DNA of 64,000 bases. Origin: Planctomycetia bacterium (GTDB lineage: Bacteria; Planctomycetota; Phycisphaerae; UBA1845; UTPLA1). The notes below the pieces were generated by a model, which made no database searches, had not been told where the DNA came from, and saw only the letters and a program-made list of their open reading frames with translations. Below are positions 17,815 to 29,596 of the stretch, in pieces. The stretch spans positions 62,001-126,000 of the forward strand of contig CP054187.1 in NCBI GenBank assembly GCA_015200345.1, read 5' to 3'. The position numbers were made by a program, and so were the translations under genes. How positions within the stretch are numbered: the stretch's first letter is position 1; each line of letters begins with the position of its first letter.

Positions 17815-19386
17815 ATGCCCTTGCGCATGTGCGGATTCCAGCCCCTACCAACCTGCCGGATTCCTCTGCGCCGGCGGGCTGCGGTGCGAGGATCGGTGCC
17901 GGCATTGCTGCTCATCGTGATCTCGCATCTGCCGGCCGCGCGCGGCGAAGAGCGAGCGATCACCGAATTGGTGCCAGCCGACGCGTTGATCATGTACTGC
18001 GCGAAGCCCTACACGTGGCTGGATCAACCGATCGGGCGTGCCGAAGGGACGACGCAGCCGACGGGCACGGCGGCTTCGATTGCGTCAATCGTTTCGGTTC
18101 TGAACACGGCGGGCCTGATTCCGGCGGAGGGGCAGGTCTTCGCGGACATTGCCGGCGCCTTGCCGCTCTTGGCGCAGTTTGAGCACACCCTGGCTCTGCT
18201 GGACGTGTCGAGCCGGATCGTGGAACAGCCGCAGGCTTCGGTGTCGCGAGCGGGCGGGGAGGACGTAGACATCAGCCTGCGTCTGCGCAACATGCAGGCG
18301 GCGATGATATTTCGCACGCAGGGTCGGCATCAGGTGGTGATCGATCAGCTTCGGCGGGTGACCGGGCGTTATACCAACAACGAAGTCGCGAAGCTTGAAA
18401 AGGGTGAGATCCAGGGCGTCCGCTTCGACCGATTGGTGGATTCGCGCCTGCCGGGTTGGGCGGTATGGGAATGGGGCCAGGTCGGCGAGTTTTTCGTCAT
18501 CAGTTTCGGGGCCGACGCGTTCGTGAAGGTGGCGGGCACGGCGTCCGGGAAGCATCCTTCGATGAATCAGGATGCGTGGTATCGCAAGGCATTTGAACGA
18601 ACCGACGGCGAGCGAGCGTTCGCGCATTGGTTGATTGCGTTCATGCGGTTGGAAGAGGCGCTGGGGCCGCAGGCCGGGGGACGGTTCGAAGCGGTGACGC
18701 AGGCGTTGCAGGCGGCGGACCTGGATCGGGATCTTTGGACGATCGGCGCAGACGGCAAGCGATTGAGCTGCCATCGCTGCTACCAAAAGGCCGGCAGGGA
18801 CGTCGTGCAGAGTTACAGCAACCCGCAGGCGTTTTCGCAGGATCATCTGCGGATCGTGCCGAAGGAAGCCGAGCACATTGCCGTTATTTCCGTGCCGACA
18901 AGCTGGCTGGTGGACAACGTGCCGCGCGGCTGGCTGGCGGCGCAATCGATCAGCAACGTGCAGAAGTGGCGGCGAGCCTGGCGTCAGCTCGAGCGCGACA
19001 GCGGCGTGGACATCGGCGGCAATCTGATCAGCCATTTTGGTCAGACAGTTGTCTTGTACGACTATCCGCCGCATCCGCTCAAGATCCCATTCGCGTTCAC
19101 GTTGGCGATAGAGATCGACGATGCCAAGGCCGTGAAAGCGGCGACCGATGCGCTGCTGGATGCCTGGACGCGCTACCTCGACGAGCGCGCCGAACGAAAC
19201 AAGACGACGCTCGTGCGGATCAAGGTTCGCCGCGATCCGGACAACGTCTGGTATCTTCAGGCCGGAATCCTCGGCCCCGCGATGAAGGTGATGGACCGGT
19301 ATGTCCTGATCAGCTGGTCGCCGCAGGCGCTGCGAGAGTGCGTGGAGTACATTGAACAGCACGACAAAGCTCGTCCCAAGCCATAG
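17815..19386 (+). CDS. Exported protein of unknown function (~520 residues)
   Basis: A 523-residue protein with a basic N-region and a hydrophobic segment (about 26-43, GSVPALLLIVISHLPAARG) ending in a likely signal-peptidase site after ARG. The mature part is mixed alpha/beta without further membrane segments, with strands such as HIAVISVPTSWLVDNVP and PFAFTLAIEIDDAKAVKAATDALLDAW. This layout resembles large exported proteins of the DUF3352 type common in planctomycetes, but I cannot prove membership. No catalytic motif is seen. It ends before a clear promoter for the next gene, so the two are probably separate transcripts. The ATG choice keeps the signal peptide intact. Confidence 0.7.
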   Translation: MPLRMCGFQPLPTCRIPLRRRAAVRGSVPALLLIVISHLPAARGEERAITELVPADALIMYCAKPYTWLDQPIGRAEGTTQPTGTAASIASIVSVLNTAGLIPAEGQVFADIAGALPLLAQFEHTLALLDVSSRIVEQPQASVSRAGGEDVDISLRLRNMQAAMIFRTQGRHQVVIDQLRRVTGRYTNNEVAKLEKGEIQGVRFDRLVDSRLPGWAVWEWGQVGEFFVISFGADAFVKVAGTASGKHPSMNQDAWYRKAFERTDGERAFAHWLIAFMRLEEALGPQAGGRFEAVTQALQAADLDRDLWTIGADGKRLSCHRCYQKAGRDVVQSYSNPQAFSQDHLRIVPKEAEHIAVISVPTSWLVDNVPRGWLAAQSISNVQKWRRAWRQLERDSGVDIGGNLISHFGQTVVLYDYPPHPLKIPFAFTLAIEIDDAKAVKAATDALLDAWTRYLDERAERNKTTLVRIKVRRDPDNVWYLQAGILGPAMKVMDRYVLISWSPQALRECVEYIEQHDKARPKP

Positions 19387-19453
19387 CCGGCTCCGTGGCC
19401 GGCCCAGCCGTACCCGTGTCCCGCCGGTTTTGTCCCCGACGTTACCGGTCGCA

Positions 19454-19482
19454 TTGACTTTCTCCTGACGGGATGATAAATA
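19454..19482 (+). promoter_or_regulatory. Sigma-70-type promoter
   Basis: TTGACT, a 17-base spacer, then TAAATA: close to the vegetative consensus and the best promoter seen in the window. Transcription would start near 19489-19490. That rules out the in-frame TTG at 19489 as a start and supports the GTG at 19621, leaving a leader of about 130 bases. Confidence 0.6.
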
Positions 19483-19620
19483 AGATACTTGCAAACCATT
19501 ACTCCGATTCCGCGCTCGGCAAGCCGAGGGCCCTCGGAGCAACCAGTACCGGCCAGCCGCTTCCGGGGGGACCGCAGGCGCAACCGCAAACCCGGCCGGT
19601 CTATCAGCGAGGTCGTCAGC

Positions 19621-21477
19621 GTGGCTGGAAATTCGTCTGGCAAGATGGGCGTCGTTGTCGGCGTGGCCGTGGGCGTACTCCTGGCGGGCGGTCTGGCTGC
19701 GACACCGTATTACCTGCCGATGTTTCAGGGGAAATCCGAGCGGACCGAGGCAGCGCTCTCGGAGCAAGTCGAGGGCCTGCGTCGTGCGGTGTTGGCGTTG
19801 GATGAACACCTGGCGACCATTGCGGATGTGACGGCGGGCCGGGCGGAGTCGCCCGAAGTGACCGCGAAGTCGGACGAACTGTTCCCATCCGTGGTTCGGG
19901 CTCAACTCGAGGACACGGCCAAGCTGCTTCGCGCCGCGGCTGAACAGGACACCCAGCGCGGCACGGCCATGACCGCGGCTGGCAAGATTCAGTCGGGTTT
20001 GCCGAACGCCAAGGCGGCGTCAAGCGAGCTTCGCACGCGTCATATCGCAGCTCATACAAAAGTCTTGAACGACGCCGAGGCGCAAGTGCGATCGCTCTCG
20101 TCCGCCGAGGGCGCACGGGACAGTCTCGCGGCTGTCCGTGTGCAGGCCCTGATTGCGTATTGCAAGGCTCGAATCAGCCGGAACCGTGCGGCGTTCGAGC
20201 GTTGGCAGGCGCGGCAGTACCGCGATCGCGCGTTGGAAATGGTCGACTCGATCTCCGACCTGCGGATCCGCGTGGCATCGGCCGAGGCCCGGATGCCGAC
20301 CGAGGCGATGGCGGACGTGGAGGAGAGGATTCAACAAGCGGGCCGGCAACTGGAAGCGCTCGAGAAGGCGGAGGTCGCGTTGGCCGCGCAGGTATCAGAG
20401 CGCAAGCAGCAGGCAGAAGCGCTGGAACGCGAGGCGGCCGACGCTCGAATCGCGATGACGTCGTATCAGGGCAAGCCTGGAGCGCTTCCCGGGGAGTATG
20501 AGACGCTTTCAAGCAAGGCTCGCGAGGCCGAAGCGCAGGCGATGGCGCTGGTGAACGGCACGTTGGAAGGCGCAGTGGCGTTGCAGAGCGAGACGGGCGC
20601 GATCGAACCGCCGAAGTACTCCGGCGGAACGCGGCGGGTGGGTCTGCGTGATCTGGAGCTTCAATTGGCGGCGCTCACCGAGCAAATTGAGACGGTGAAG
20701 GGAATTCGCACCAAGCTGCATGCACACCTCGACGACCTGAAGAAATCGGCGCAGCGACTCGAGGCAGACCGGGAGGCATCCGCAGAGGCACTTTCGTCCC
20801 TGACGCAACGCAGCAATGAACTGGTCTCGGAATCCGCCCAGCACGATGAGGCTGCGCGCAAAGCAGAAGAGGCGGCGTTGAAGGCGTTTGCCGATGCGGG
20901 TCGGCTGGCCAAGCAGGCTGCAACCCTCGCGGCAACCCGCGCTCGTGAAGCCGGCACGGCTGCATCCGAAGGTCGCACCACACCCGACGAATGTCTTAGT
21001 CGCGTGGCGACCGAAGGCGACACGGAAGGCACCATGCACTTTCTTGCGGCCGAGATCGCTTATCATACGGGGTTGACGCACGTGGCGCGATTGCGAGCGG
21101 CGATGGATCAGGCCGTTGCGACGGGGGTGATCGAAGGCAAGCCCGTCTCGGTCGATGAGCAGGTTGCCACGGAAGCCCGCAAGGCTGCGCGCGCGCAACT
21201 AGCTGAAGCGGTGACGTTGTTCAAAAAGGCGGGTACGGCTATCAGCAAGACCAAGGCCGACGCGATATCGGGGAAGAATTCGCTTTGGCAGGTGCAGGTC
21301 GGCGAAGCGGCGGTCCACATGCTGCTTGCCATTGTTGCGGAAGGGGAAGACGAGGCCCTGGCCGAGCAGAAACTGGCATACGATCTACTCAAGGAGGCCG
21401 GCAAAGGCCGTGAACAAAGCCCGCTGTTGATGCCTGCATTGGACGCGTTGGAGTTTCTCCAGCAGTCGCCAAGTTGA
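19621..21477 (+). CDS. Membrane-anchored coiled-coil protein
   Basis: A 618-residue protein with one N-terminal membrane helix (MGVVVGVAVGVLLAGGLAA, about residues 9-28) followed by an exported domain that is almost wholly helical and rich in Ala, Glu, Arg and Gln, with long heptad-like stretches (around 30-330 and 360-470). It looks like a periplasmic or surface-facing coiled coil, a layout used for spacing or for binding envelope complexes. No family is recognised. The start is a GTG preceded by GAGG about eight bases upstream. The frame extends 44 codons further, but those lie at or before the predicted transcription start. It precedes ahcY by 233 bases and is probably unlinked to it. Confidence 0.75.
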   Translation: MAGNSSGKMGVVVGVAVGVLLAGGLAATPYYLPMFQGKSERTEAALSEQVEGLRRAVLALDEHLATIADVTAGRAESPEVTAKSDELFPSVVRAQLEDTAKLLRAAAEQDTQRGTAMTAAGKIQSGLPNAKAASSELRTRHIAAHTKVLNDAEAQVRSLSSAEGARDSLAAVRVQALIAYCKARISRNRAAFERWQARQYRDRALEMVDSISDLRIRVASAEARMPTEAMADVEERIQQAGRQLEALEKAEVALAAQVSERKQQAEALEREAADARIAMTSYQGKPGALPGEYETLSSKAREAEAQAMALVNGTLEGAVALQSETGAIEPPKYSGGTRRVGLRDLELQLAALTEQIETVKGIRTKLHAHLDDLKKSAQRLEADREASAEALSSLTQRSNELVSESAQHDEAARKAEEAALKAFADAGRLAKQAATLAATRAREAGTAASEGRTTPDECLSRVATEGDTEGTMHFLAAEIAYHTGLTHVARLRAAMDQAVATGVIEGKPVSVDEQVATEARKAARAQLAEAVTLFKKAGTAISKTKADAISGKNSLWQVQVGEAAVHMLLAIVAEGEDEALAEQKLAYDLLKEAGKGREQSPLLMPALDALEFLQQSPS

Positions 21478-21605
21478 ACGAATTCAAAGCCACCCCATTT
21501 CAACATTCATGCTCACAAACTCCGATGGGTTCAGCGATCCGCCGGGGTACGCTGCAACGTCAGCGGGCAGACTAACCGCTCCGCCAAGTGAACGCGGGAT
21601 GGCGT

Positions 21606-21635
21606 TTGGCGAAGGCAATGGAAAGCCGCTATCAT
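21606..21635 (+). promoter_or_regulatory. Possible promoter of ahcY
   Basis: TTGGCG, 18 bases, TATCAT, about 75 bases before the ahcY start. The boxes each match the vegetative consensus at four or five positions. The leader after it folds a small hairpin (AGGCT...AGCCT), but no known riboswitch was recognised. Confidence 0.4.
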
Positions 21636-21710
21636 AGATCGTTTGTCGAGACCGACCGAGGCTGACTCATTGGTGAGCCTGCCCGCAACGATGAAAGGGA
21701 GTCGTATCGC

Positions 21711-23138
<1,428 letters not shown>

Positions 23139-23185
23139 CGGCGCGCATCGCACGATGCGATGGCCGTCTGGATTGTTCATTTTCG

Positions 23186-23216
23186 AAGCCGTCGGATTGC
23201 GATCCGTCGGCTTTTT
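23186..23216 (+). terminator. Rho-independent terminator of ahcY
   Basis: AAGCCGTCGGAT pairs with ATCCGTCGGCTT (eleven of twelve pairs) around the tetraloop TGCG and runs into TTTTT. It lies in the short gap between ahcY and the convergent polX gene. The opposite strand lacks a T-run, so it should work for ahcY only. Confidence 0.88.
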
Positions 23217-23233
23217 CGCGCGCGGTTCAAATG

Positions 23234-24964
<1,731 letters not shown>

Positions 24965-25167
24965 GTAACGAATATATGGCTGGGGCGGGCAAATGTCATG
25001 TCGGCACCTGGCACGCGGCGGTGCGACTGGTCCGGCAGGCCGGCTCGGCGCAAGGGCCACAGGTCGCAGCGGCAGGTATTATTATTGCGCAAAGTCCGTC
25101 GCGGACGCCTTGCAAACGCGCGCTTCCGGAATGCCGATATTCGTGGCGAAGCAGAAAGGGTTCTCAT

Positions 25168-26301
25168 ATGGCTTCGAATGGTGCACCGCGTGCGAGTACA
25201 GGTCGACAGGAAATCCGACGCATCGGCATTCTGACCGGCGGTGGCGATTGTCCGGGTCTCAACGCTGTCATTCGAGCGGTGACCAAGACCGCGCTCTTCG
25301 ATCACGGCTGGCAGGTTTTCGGAGTCGAGGACGGCTACCTGGGGCTGATCGAGGACAAAGTGCGACCGCTCACGGCTGGCGACGTCAGCAACATTCTGAC
25401 GCGCGGCGGGACGATCCTGGGCACGAGCAACAAGGCGGAGCCGAGCCGGTATCCGATCGGGGTCGGCAAGAAGGGGGAGCCGGTCTTCGGCGATGTGCGC
25501 GATCGCGCAATGGCGACGTATGAGAAGTACGGCCTGGATGCGTTGGTGGTCATTGGCGGCGACGGCACAATGAGCGGGGCCAACGGGCTGATCGAGCTGG
25601 GGATGCGTTGCGTCGGTGTGCCGAAGACCATCGACAACGACCTGATGCACACCGAGGTCACGTTTGGATTTCAGACGGCGGTGGAAATCGCCACCGAGGC
25701 GATCGACCGGCTGCACACGACCGCGGCGAGCCATCACCGAATCATGGTGGTGGAGTTGATGGGTCGAAACGCCGGCTGGCTGGCCCTGCACGCCGGCGTG
25801 GCGAGCGGGGCGGACATCATTCTTATACCGGAGATACCGTACGACATCGCGAAGCTGTGTGATTTCTGCAAGGATCGCAAGAAGGCGGGCAAAAAATCGA
25901 CGATTGTCGCTGTTTCGGAGGGGGCCAGGCCGTTCGACGGCGAGGCGGTGGTCGACCGGACGATCGCCGACAGCCCGGACCCGATCCGATACGGCGGTAT
26001 CGCCAACGTGCTGCACCGGCAGTTGGAGATGTGTTCAACCATCGAGGCGCGGGCGGTGGTGCTGGGGCATGTCCAGCGCGGTGGGACGCCGTGCGGCTAC
26101 GATCGGGCGCTGGCGACGCAGTTCGGCTTTCACGCGACCGAGCTGCTGGCTCGCGGGGAGTACAATCGGCTGGTCGTCGTCCATCGCGGGCGATATGACA
26201 GCGTGCCGATCGGCGAAGTGGCCAATCGTCAGCGCGTCGTTCCGCCGGACGATGATCTCGTTCGGGCGGCCCGCGCCGTCGGCACCGGGTTCGGCGACTA
26301 G
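25168..26301 (+). CDS. pfkA: 6-phosphofructokinase (group III, probably ATP-dependent)
   Basis: A 377-residue phosphofructokinase, the committed step of glycolysis. Motifs: ILTGGGDCPGLNAVIRA (residues 21-37), the phosphoryl donor loop IGGDGTMSGA (129-138), VPKTIDNDL (151-159) with the catalytic aspartate, and VELMGRNAGWLALHAG. In this family a glycine after GGD (Gly133, E. coli position 104) favours ATP, while aspartate favours pyrophosphate. A lysine at Lys153 (E. coli Gly124) is usual in pyrophosphate enzymes but also in ATP-dependent group III members such as actinobacterial ones. The Gly/Lys pair therefore points to ATP. AGAAAGGG lies seven bases before the ATG, fixing the start. It diverges from polX. 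Confidence 0.93.
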   Translation: MASNGAPRASTGRQEIRRIGILTGGGDCPGLNAVIRAVTKTALFDHGWQVFGVEDGYLGLIEDKVRPLTAGDVSNILTRGGTILGTSNKAEPSRYPIGVGKKGEPVFGDVRDRAMATYEKYGLDALVVIGGDGTMSGANGLIELGMRCVGVPKTIDNDLMHTEVTFGFQTAVEIATEAIDRLHTTAASHHRIMVVELMGRNAGWLALHAGVASGADIILIPEIPYDIAKLCDFCKDRKKAGKKSTIVAVSEGARPFDGEAVVDRTIADSPDPIRYGGIANVLHRQLEMCSTIEARAVVLGHVQRGGTPCGYDRALATQFGFHATELLARGEYNRLVVVHRGRYDSVPIGEVANRQRVVPPDDDLVRAARAVGTGFGD

Positions 26302-26376
26302 CCAATGCTCCGAATACGCAGCGGTTTGCACGCGTGAGGCTCTACGAGCAACCGTGCAATCAGTCGGAAGCGCCTT

Positions 26377-27222
26377 TCAAGTTACCGGCCGTTGGGCGAT
26401 CAGCGACGCCGCGATGCGCCGCGGCGAGACCAACCCCTCACGTGAGACGATAACCCTCCAACTGTTAAAGAATGAGGCCAGTTCGCCGGGACGCAGGACG
26501 CGCTCCGGCCGGGCGGGTTTGCCGAATCGCTCGCGTTGCGGATCGACGAACGTCTCATAGCAGACGAATCCGCCGGGTCGAACGGCCTCGGCCAGCGCGG
26601 GCATGAGCGGGCGATGCAGAAAGTTGAAGCAACACACGGCATCGAACGCACCCGGTGGAATCGCTCCTGCAATGGTGACATCCCGCACGCTTGCAGCGAG
26701 TCTCACGCCCGTACGGCGCGCAAGGTCCGTGCAACGCGTCACGGCATCGGGCAGAATGTCCCACGCGGTGACATGCAGACCCTGTTCCGCGAGGAAAACA
26801 GCGTCGCGTCCGGCACCGCAGGCGATATCCAGCGCGATGCGGCCTTTCACATCGCCCCATTCAGCTTGCATCGCAGCGATCAGTTCGTGCAAGAGACCGT
26901 GTGGTCGCCAGAGGCGTGCGGTGGATGCGCCGGAGACCATTGCCTCATCGTTCCATCGCACGTTGTCGGGAGCGATGACTTCAACCAGCCGATCACGGTC
27001 GTGAAGGATTGCGGCGGCTTGCTCGGCTCGCAGCGGATCCATGTCGAACAACAAAAGGGTTTCATAAGGCGGAGGCAACTCGTGAATGCGATCGGCCAGT
27101 TCCTCCAACGGAATGTTCACGGCACGGGGATGGTGTGCGGCGAGGAAAAGCGACTCTCGACGGACATCGAGAAACAGCGCGTCGCGTTGGTATAGATTGT
27201 CGGATGCGGCGTATGGCTGCAC
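26377..27222 (-). CDS. Degenerate rhodanese domain fused to a TehB-like SAM methyltransferase
   Basis: A 281-residue two-domain protein. Residues 1-95 have the rhodanese layout (FLDVRRESLFLAAHHPRAVNIPLEEL, then the strand ETLLLFD) but the active-site loop reads FDMDPLR, where an active rhodanese has a cysteine. It should not transfer sulfur and may act as a binding module. Residues 120-275 are a class I methyltransferase with motif I LDIACGAGRDAVFLAEQG, motif II-like VTAWD, and FDAVCCFNFLHRPLMPAL, like the TehB family of small-molecule (tellurite, thiopurine or similar) methylases. It converges on pfkA and diverges from the DUF971 gene. The substrate is unknown. Confidence 0.82.
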   Translation of the reverse strand: MQPYAASDNLYQRDALFLDVRRESLFLAAHHPRAVNIPLEELADRIHELPPPYETLLLFDMDPLRAEQAAAILHDRDRLVEVIAPDNVRWNDEAMVSGASTARLWRPHGLLHELIAAMQAEWGDVKGRIALDIACGAGRDAVFLAEQGLHVTAWDILPDAVTRCTDLARRTGVRLAASVRDVTIAGAIPPGAFDAVCCFNFLHRPLMPALAEAVRPGGFVCYETFVDPQRERFGKPARPERVLRPGELASFFNSWRVIVSREGLVSPRRIAASLIAQRPVT

Positions 27223-27281
27223 AGTGAATCCTCAACGGCGAGCAGGGTGAAGCGCCGGCCTCAAGCGATTATGATTCCGGT

Positions 27282-27722
27282 ATGACCAACGTACCAACCG
27301 GCCTGAACGACGACCAGCTTGCCGCATGGGCGACGAATCAACCCGCCACGTCGCCGGCGTTTCGTCCGACCGATCTTCGACTCGATCGGCGGGAGGGGTT
27401 GACGGTCACGTGGGGCGATGGTGTGGTGAGCCGTTATCCACTCGTGTACCTCCGCAAGCGGTGTCCATGCGCGACGTGCCGAACGGAACGGGAGGCTTCT
27501 GGCGCGAACGAACGCGGGGCCGCGAGCGCTGCGACCTCGTCGGCGGGAGCGCCGGGGAAACGGTCGATCAGTCTGACGATTCTGCCGGAGGGCATTGATC
27601 GCGCCACGCAGTTCGTCGATGCGAAGATGGTCGGGTCTTACGCCATCCAGATCACCTGGGGCGACGGACACAGCACTGGGATATACGATTTTCGCTATCT
27701 GCGCGTGATCGCGCCGCGCTAG
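27282..27722 (+). CDS. DUF971 domain protein
   Basis: A 146-residue cytosolic protein of the DUF971 family (related to the N-terminal domain of gamma-butyrobetaine hydroxylase). Seen are the paired WGDG motifs (TVTWGDGVVSRYPLVYLRK and IQITWGDGHSTGIYDFRYLR) and a CPCATC cluster that may bind zinc. An insertion of some 35 Ala/Ser/Gly-rich residues (about 68-95) separates the two halves and is not usual. In other bacteria DUF971 proteins occur with Fe-S assembly or Mrp-type ATPase genes; none is adjacent here. It diverges from the rhodanese-methyltransferase gene across about 60 bases. Confidence 0.82.
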   Translation: MTNVPTGLNDDQLAAWATNQPATSPAFRPTDLRLDRREGLTVTWGDGVVSRYPLVYLRKRCPCATCRTEREASGANERGAASAATSSAGAPGKRSISLTILPEGIDRATQFVDAKMVGSYAIQITWGDGHSTGIYDFRYLRVIAPR

Positions 27723-27779
27723 CGCCGTAGTGGAATCGCAGAAAGATCCATAGGGTGTGGCGCCTGCCTGTGCGTGAAT

Positions 27780-27801
27780 CACAGGCGAGACGCCTGTGCC
27801 A
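27780..27801. repeat. 22-bp palindromic dispersed repeat, copy 2
   Basis: Exact reverse complement of 8601-8622, with the perfect stem CACAGGCG/CGCCTGTG and loop AGA. It lies in the 134-bp gap between the convergent DUF971 and HEAT/TPR genes, and is preceded by a partial copy (GTGGCGCCTGCCTGTGCGTG). Confidence 0.85.
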
Positions 27802-27856
27802 CAAGTGAATGCTCATTGCGGCGCCGCTGAAGGCAATCAGCTTGGCTGCATGGGAT

Positions 27857-28612
27857 TCATCCGGCGCTGCCGGCAAGATGGCGCTGAAGCGTGTGAATCG
27901 CGTCCCGTGCGCCGTAGAATCGCGGATGGATCTGGAGGACCCGGCGATAGGCCTCGAGCGCTTCTTTCTCGCGGTGCAGGGCGACGAGGCAATTGGCGCG
28001 CAAGGCATGCGCCGCGAAGTGATACGGGTTGATCGAAATCGTGCGGTCGGCGTCGCGCAGCGCCTGGGCAAAGGCCCCGTCGAGGTAATAGGCCTGACCT
28101 CGTTGGTGGAACGCCTCGGCGAATTGTCGATTCGCTCGGATCAACGGCTTCAGTAGTGCCGCCGTATTCTCGGTGACGCCCGCACGGATCGCTTCGGCGA
28201 TGCGCCACAGCGCTTGGTGCTCGAGCGGAGTACCGGCGCGGAAGCTGATGGTCCACATCGCCTCTTCAGCGGCTTCCACGACTTGTTCGTCCGCGTGATG
28301 CAGCAGGGATGCCAGGCGAGGAAGGCTGTCGGCGTGGCCGATAAGCCCGATGCATCGCGCCGCCGTCGCGACGACGACCGGGTCGGATTGGTCCAGAAGC
28401 AACACGAGGCATGGGACGGACCAGCTTTCGCGCAGGGCGCTTGCCAGACCGTCACGGTCGCTTCGTGCGAGGTACGGGGTCGCCAAGTCGAGCAGCCGGG
28501 AACCGGCGACGGTGTTCTCATCCATGAAGGGCGCCTCCAATGAGCCGTCCTGATGCAGCAATGTCCAGACAAACGTCTTGCCTTGCGCGGCGATCCGCGT
28601 CGAATATGGCAA
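27857..28612 (-). CDS. HEAT-repeat plus TPR protein
   Basis: A 251-residue helical repeat protein without signal peptide. The N-terminal half (about 40-130) has HEAT-like repeats (DPVVVATAARCIGLIGHADSLPRLASLLHHADEQVVEAAEEAMW), the C-terminal half (about 160-245) TPR-like repeats (AEAFHQRGQAYYLDGAFAQALRDADRTISINP; AAHALRANCLVALHREKEALEAYRRVLQIHP). Such tandem repeat proteins are common in planctomycetes and act in protein-protein contacts; no specific partner is indicated. It faces the larB gene across about 207 bases that hold a striking palindrome. Confidence 0.8.
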   Translation of the reverse strand: MPYSTRIAAQGKTFVWTLLHQDGSLEAPFMDENTVAGSRLLDLATPYLARSDRDGLASALRESWSVPCLVLLLDQSDPVVVATAARCIGLIGHADSLPRLASLLHHADEQVVEAAEEAMWTISFRAGTPLEHQALWRIAEAIRAGVTENTAALLKPLIRANRQFAEAFHQRGQAYYLDGAFAQALRDADRTISINPYHFAAHALRANCLVALHREKEALEAYRRVLQIHPRFYGARDAIHTLQRHLAGSAG

Positions 28613-28754
28613 GCACGGGCCGGGAGGTTAGAAAGGGAGTTCCCCAGCCCGCCACCCGGAATCGGGTGCGGCAACCAACTATACGCCTGTGAAATCCGCG
28701 GAATCAAACACGCAGTGCATGGCTGGACAGAAGTTTATGTGTTAACATCCGGCG

Positions 28755-28768
28755 ATTGTTATAACAAT
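28755..28768. promoter_or_regulatory. Perfect 14-bp palindrome, possible operator of larB-nnrD
   Basis: ATTGTTATAACAAT is a perfect inverted repeat in an otherwise GC-rich region, 51 bases before larB. It contains TGTTATAAC, which fits an extended -10 element (TGnTATAAC), so a protein bound there would block the promoter. No -35 box of quality is seen, as is usual for extended -10 promoters. Confidence 0.45.
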
Positions 28769-28819
28769 GGGTTTCCGCTTGAAATTCAGCGGTTTCCCGC
28801 CTGAAGGGCATGGCCGCTC

Positions 28820-29596
28820 ATGCATCCCGAGCAACTCAAATCCATCCTTGTACGCGTTCAAAAAGGCGAACTGCCCGTTGGTGATGCCATGTCCGCGCTG
28901 GCGAAAATCCCGTTCGAGACGTTGGACTATGCCAAGGTGGACCACCACCGGGCGCTGCGGTGCGGCTTTCCGGAAGTCATCTTGTGTCAGGGCAAAACAC
29001 CGGCGCAGGTGTCAGGGATTATTGAGAAGCTGGCCGCAGCCGGGGGGAATGTGCTAGCCACTCGTGCGTCGGCGGAACATTATTCAGCGGTGTCTGCGAC
29101 TGGGCTTGCTGTAACGTATGACGAAGTATCGCGCTGCATCACCTTGCGCCAACAGGCGAGTCGTCGCTCGCAGGGGACGATTGCGCTGGTTTGCGCGGGG
29201 ACGGGTGATCTGCCGGTGATCGAAGAAGCGCGCGTCACGTGTGACATCATGGATCAGCGGACCGCGTCGTACTATGACGTGGGGGTGGCGGGCATTCATC
29301 GGTTGTTGGCGCATACCGAGGAAATACGCCGGGCGCGCGTGGTAGTCGTGGCGGCGGGGATGGAGGGGGCGCTGGCGAGCGTGGTGGGCGGACTTGTCGA
29401 GGCACCAGTGATAGCCGTGCCGACGAGCGTCGGATATGGAGCGAGTTTCAAAGGTCTGGCGCCGTTGCTGACAATGCTGAATGGCTGCGCGCCGGGGGTG
29501 TCGGTGGTGAACATCGATAACGGATTCGGCGCGGGCTATCTTGCGTCGATGATCAACCGGATGGCAGAGAGTGCGTCGGAGGCGCAACGTCCGTGA
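28820..29596 (+). CDS. larB: Nickel-pincer cofactor biosynthesis protein LarB
   Basis: LarB, 258 residues, the carboxylase/hydrolase that turns nicotinic acid adenine dinucleotide into pyridinium-3,5-biscarboxylic acid mononucleotide, first step of the nickel-pincer nucleotide made for lactate racemase and related enzymes. Visible are the family's N-terminal helix, DHHRALRCGFPEVILCQGKT, and the PurE-like C-terminal half with GTGDLPVIEEA, AGMEGALASVVGGLVEAPVIAVPTSVGYG and GCAPGVSVVNIDNGFGAGYLA. The fold and catalytic region look complete. LarC, LarE and LarA are not in the window. It overlaps nnrD by four bases (GTGA), so the two are translationally coupled. Confidence 0.93.
   Translation: MHPEQLKSILVRVQKGELPVGDAMSALAKIPFETLDYAKVDHHRALRCGFPEVILCQGKTPAQVSGIIEKLAAAGGNVLATRASAEHYSAVSATGLAVTYDEVSRCITLRQQASRRSQGTIALVCAGTGDLPVIEEARVTCDIMDQRTASYYDVGVAGIHRLLAHTEEIRRARVVVVAAGMEGALASVVGGLVEAPVIAVPTSVGYGASFKGLAPLLTMLNGCAPGVSVVNIDNGFGAGYLASMINRMAESASEAQRP

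Noticed and set aside
18085..19905. Open frame of 606 codons on the minus strand
   Set aside because: It opposes two well-supported exported proteins and spans their promoter and terminator regions; composition is Arg-rich without a fold pattern.
21478..21710. Possible S-adenosylhomocysteine riboswitch upstream of ahcY
   Set aside because: Such switches often precede ahcY, and a small AGGCT/AGCCT hairpin is present, but the conserved core sequences and pseudoknot partner were not found. A covariance-model search would decide.
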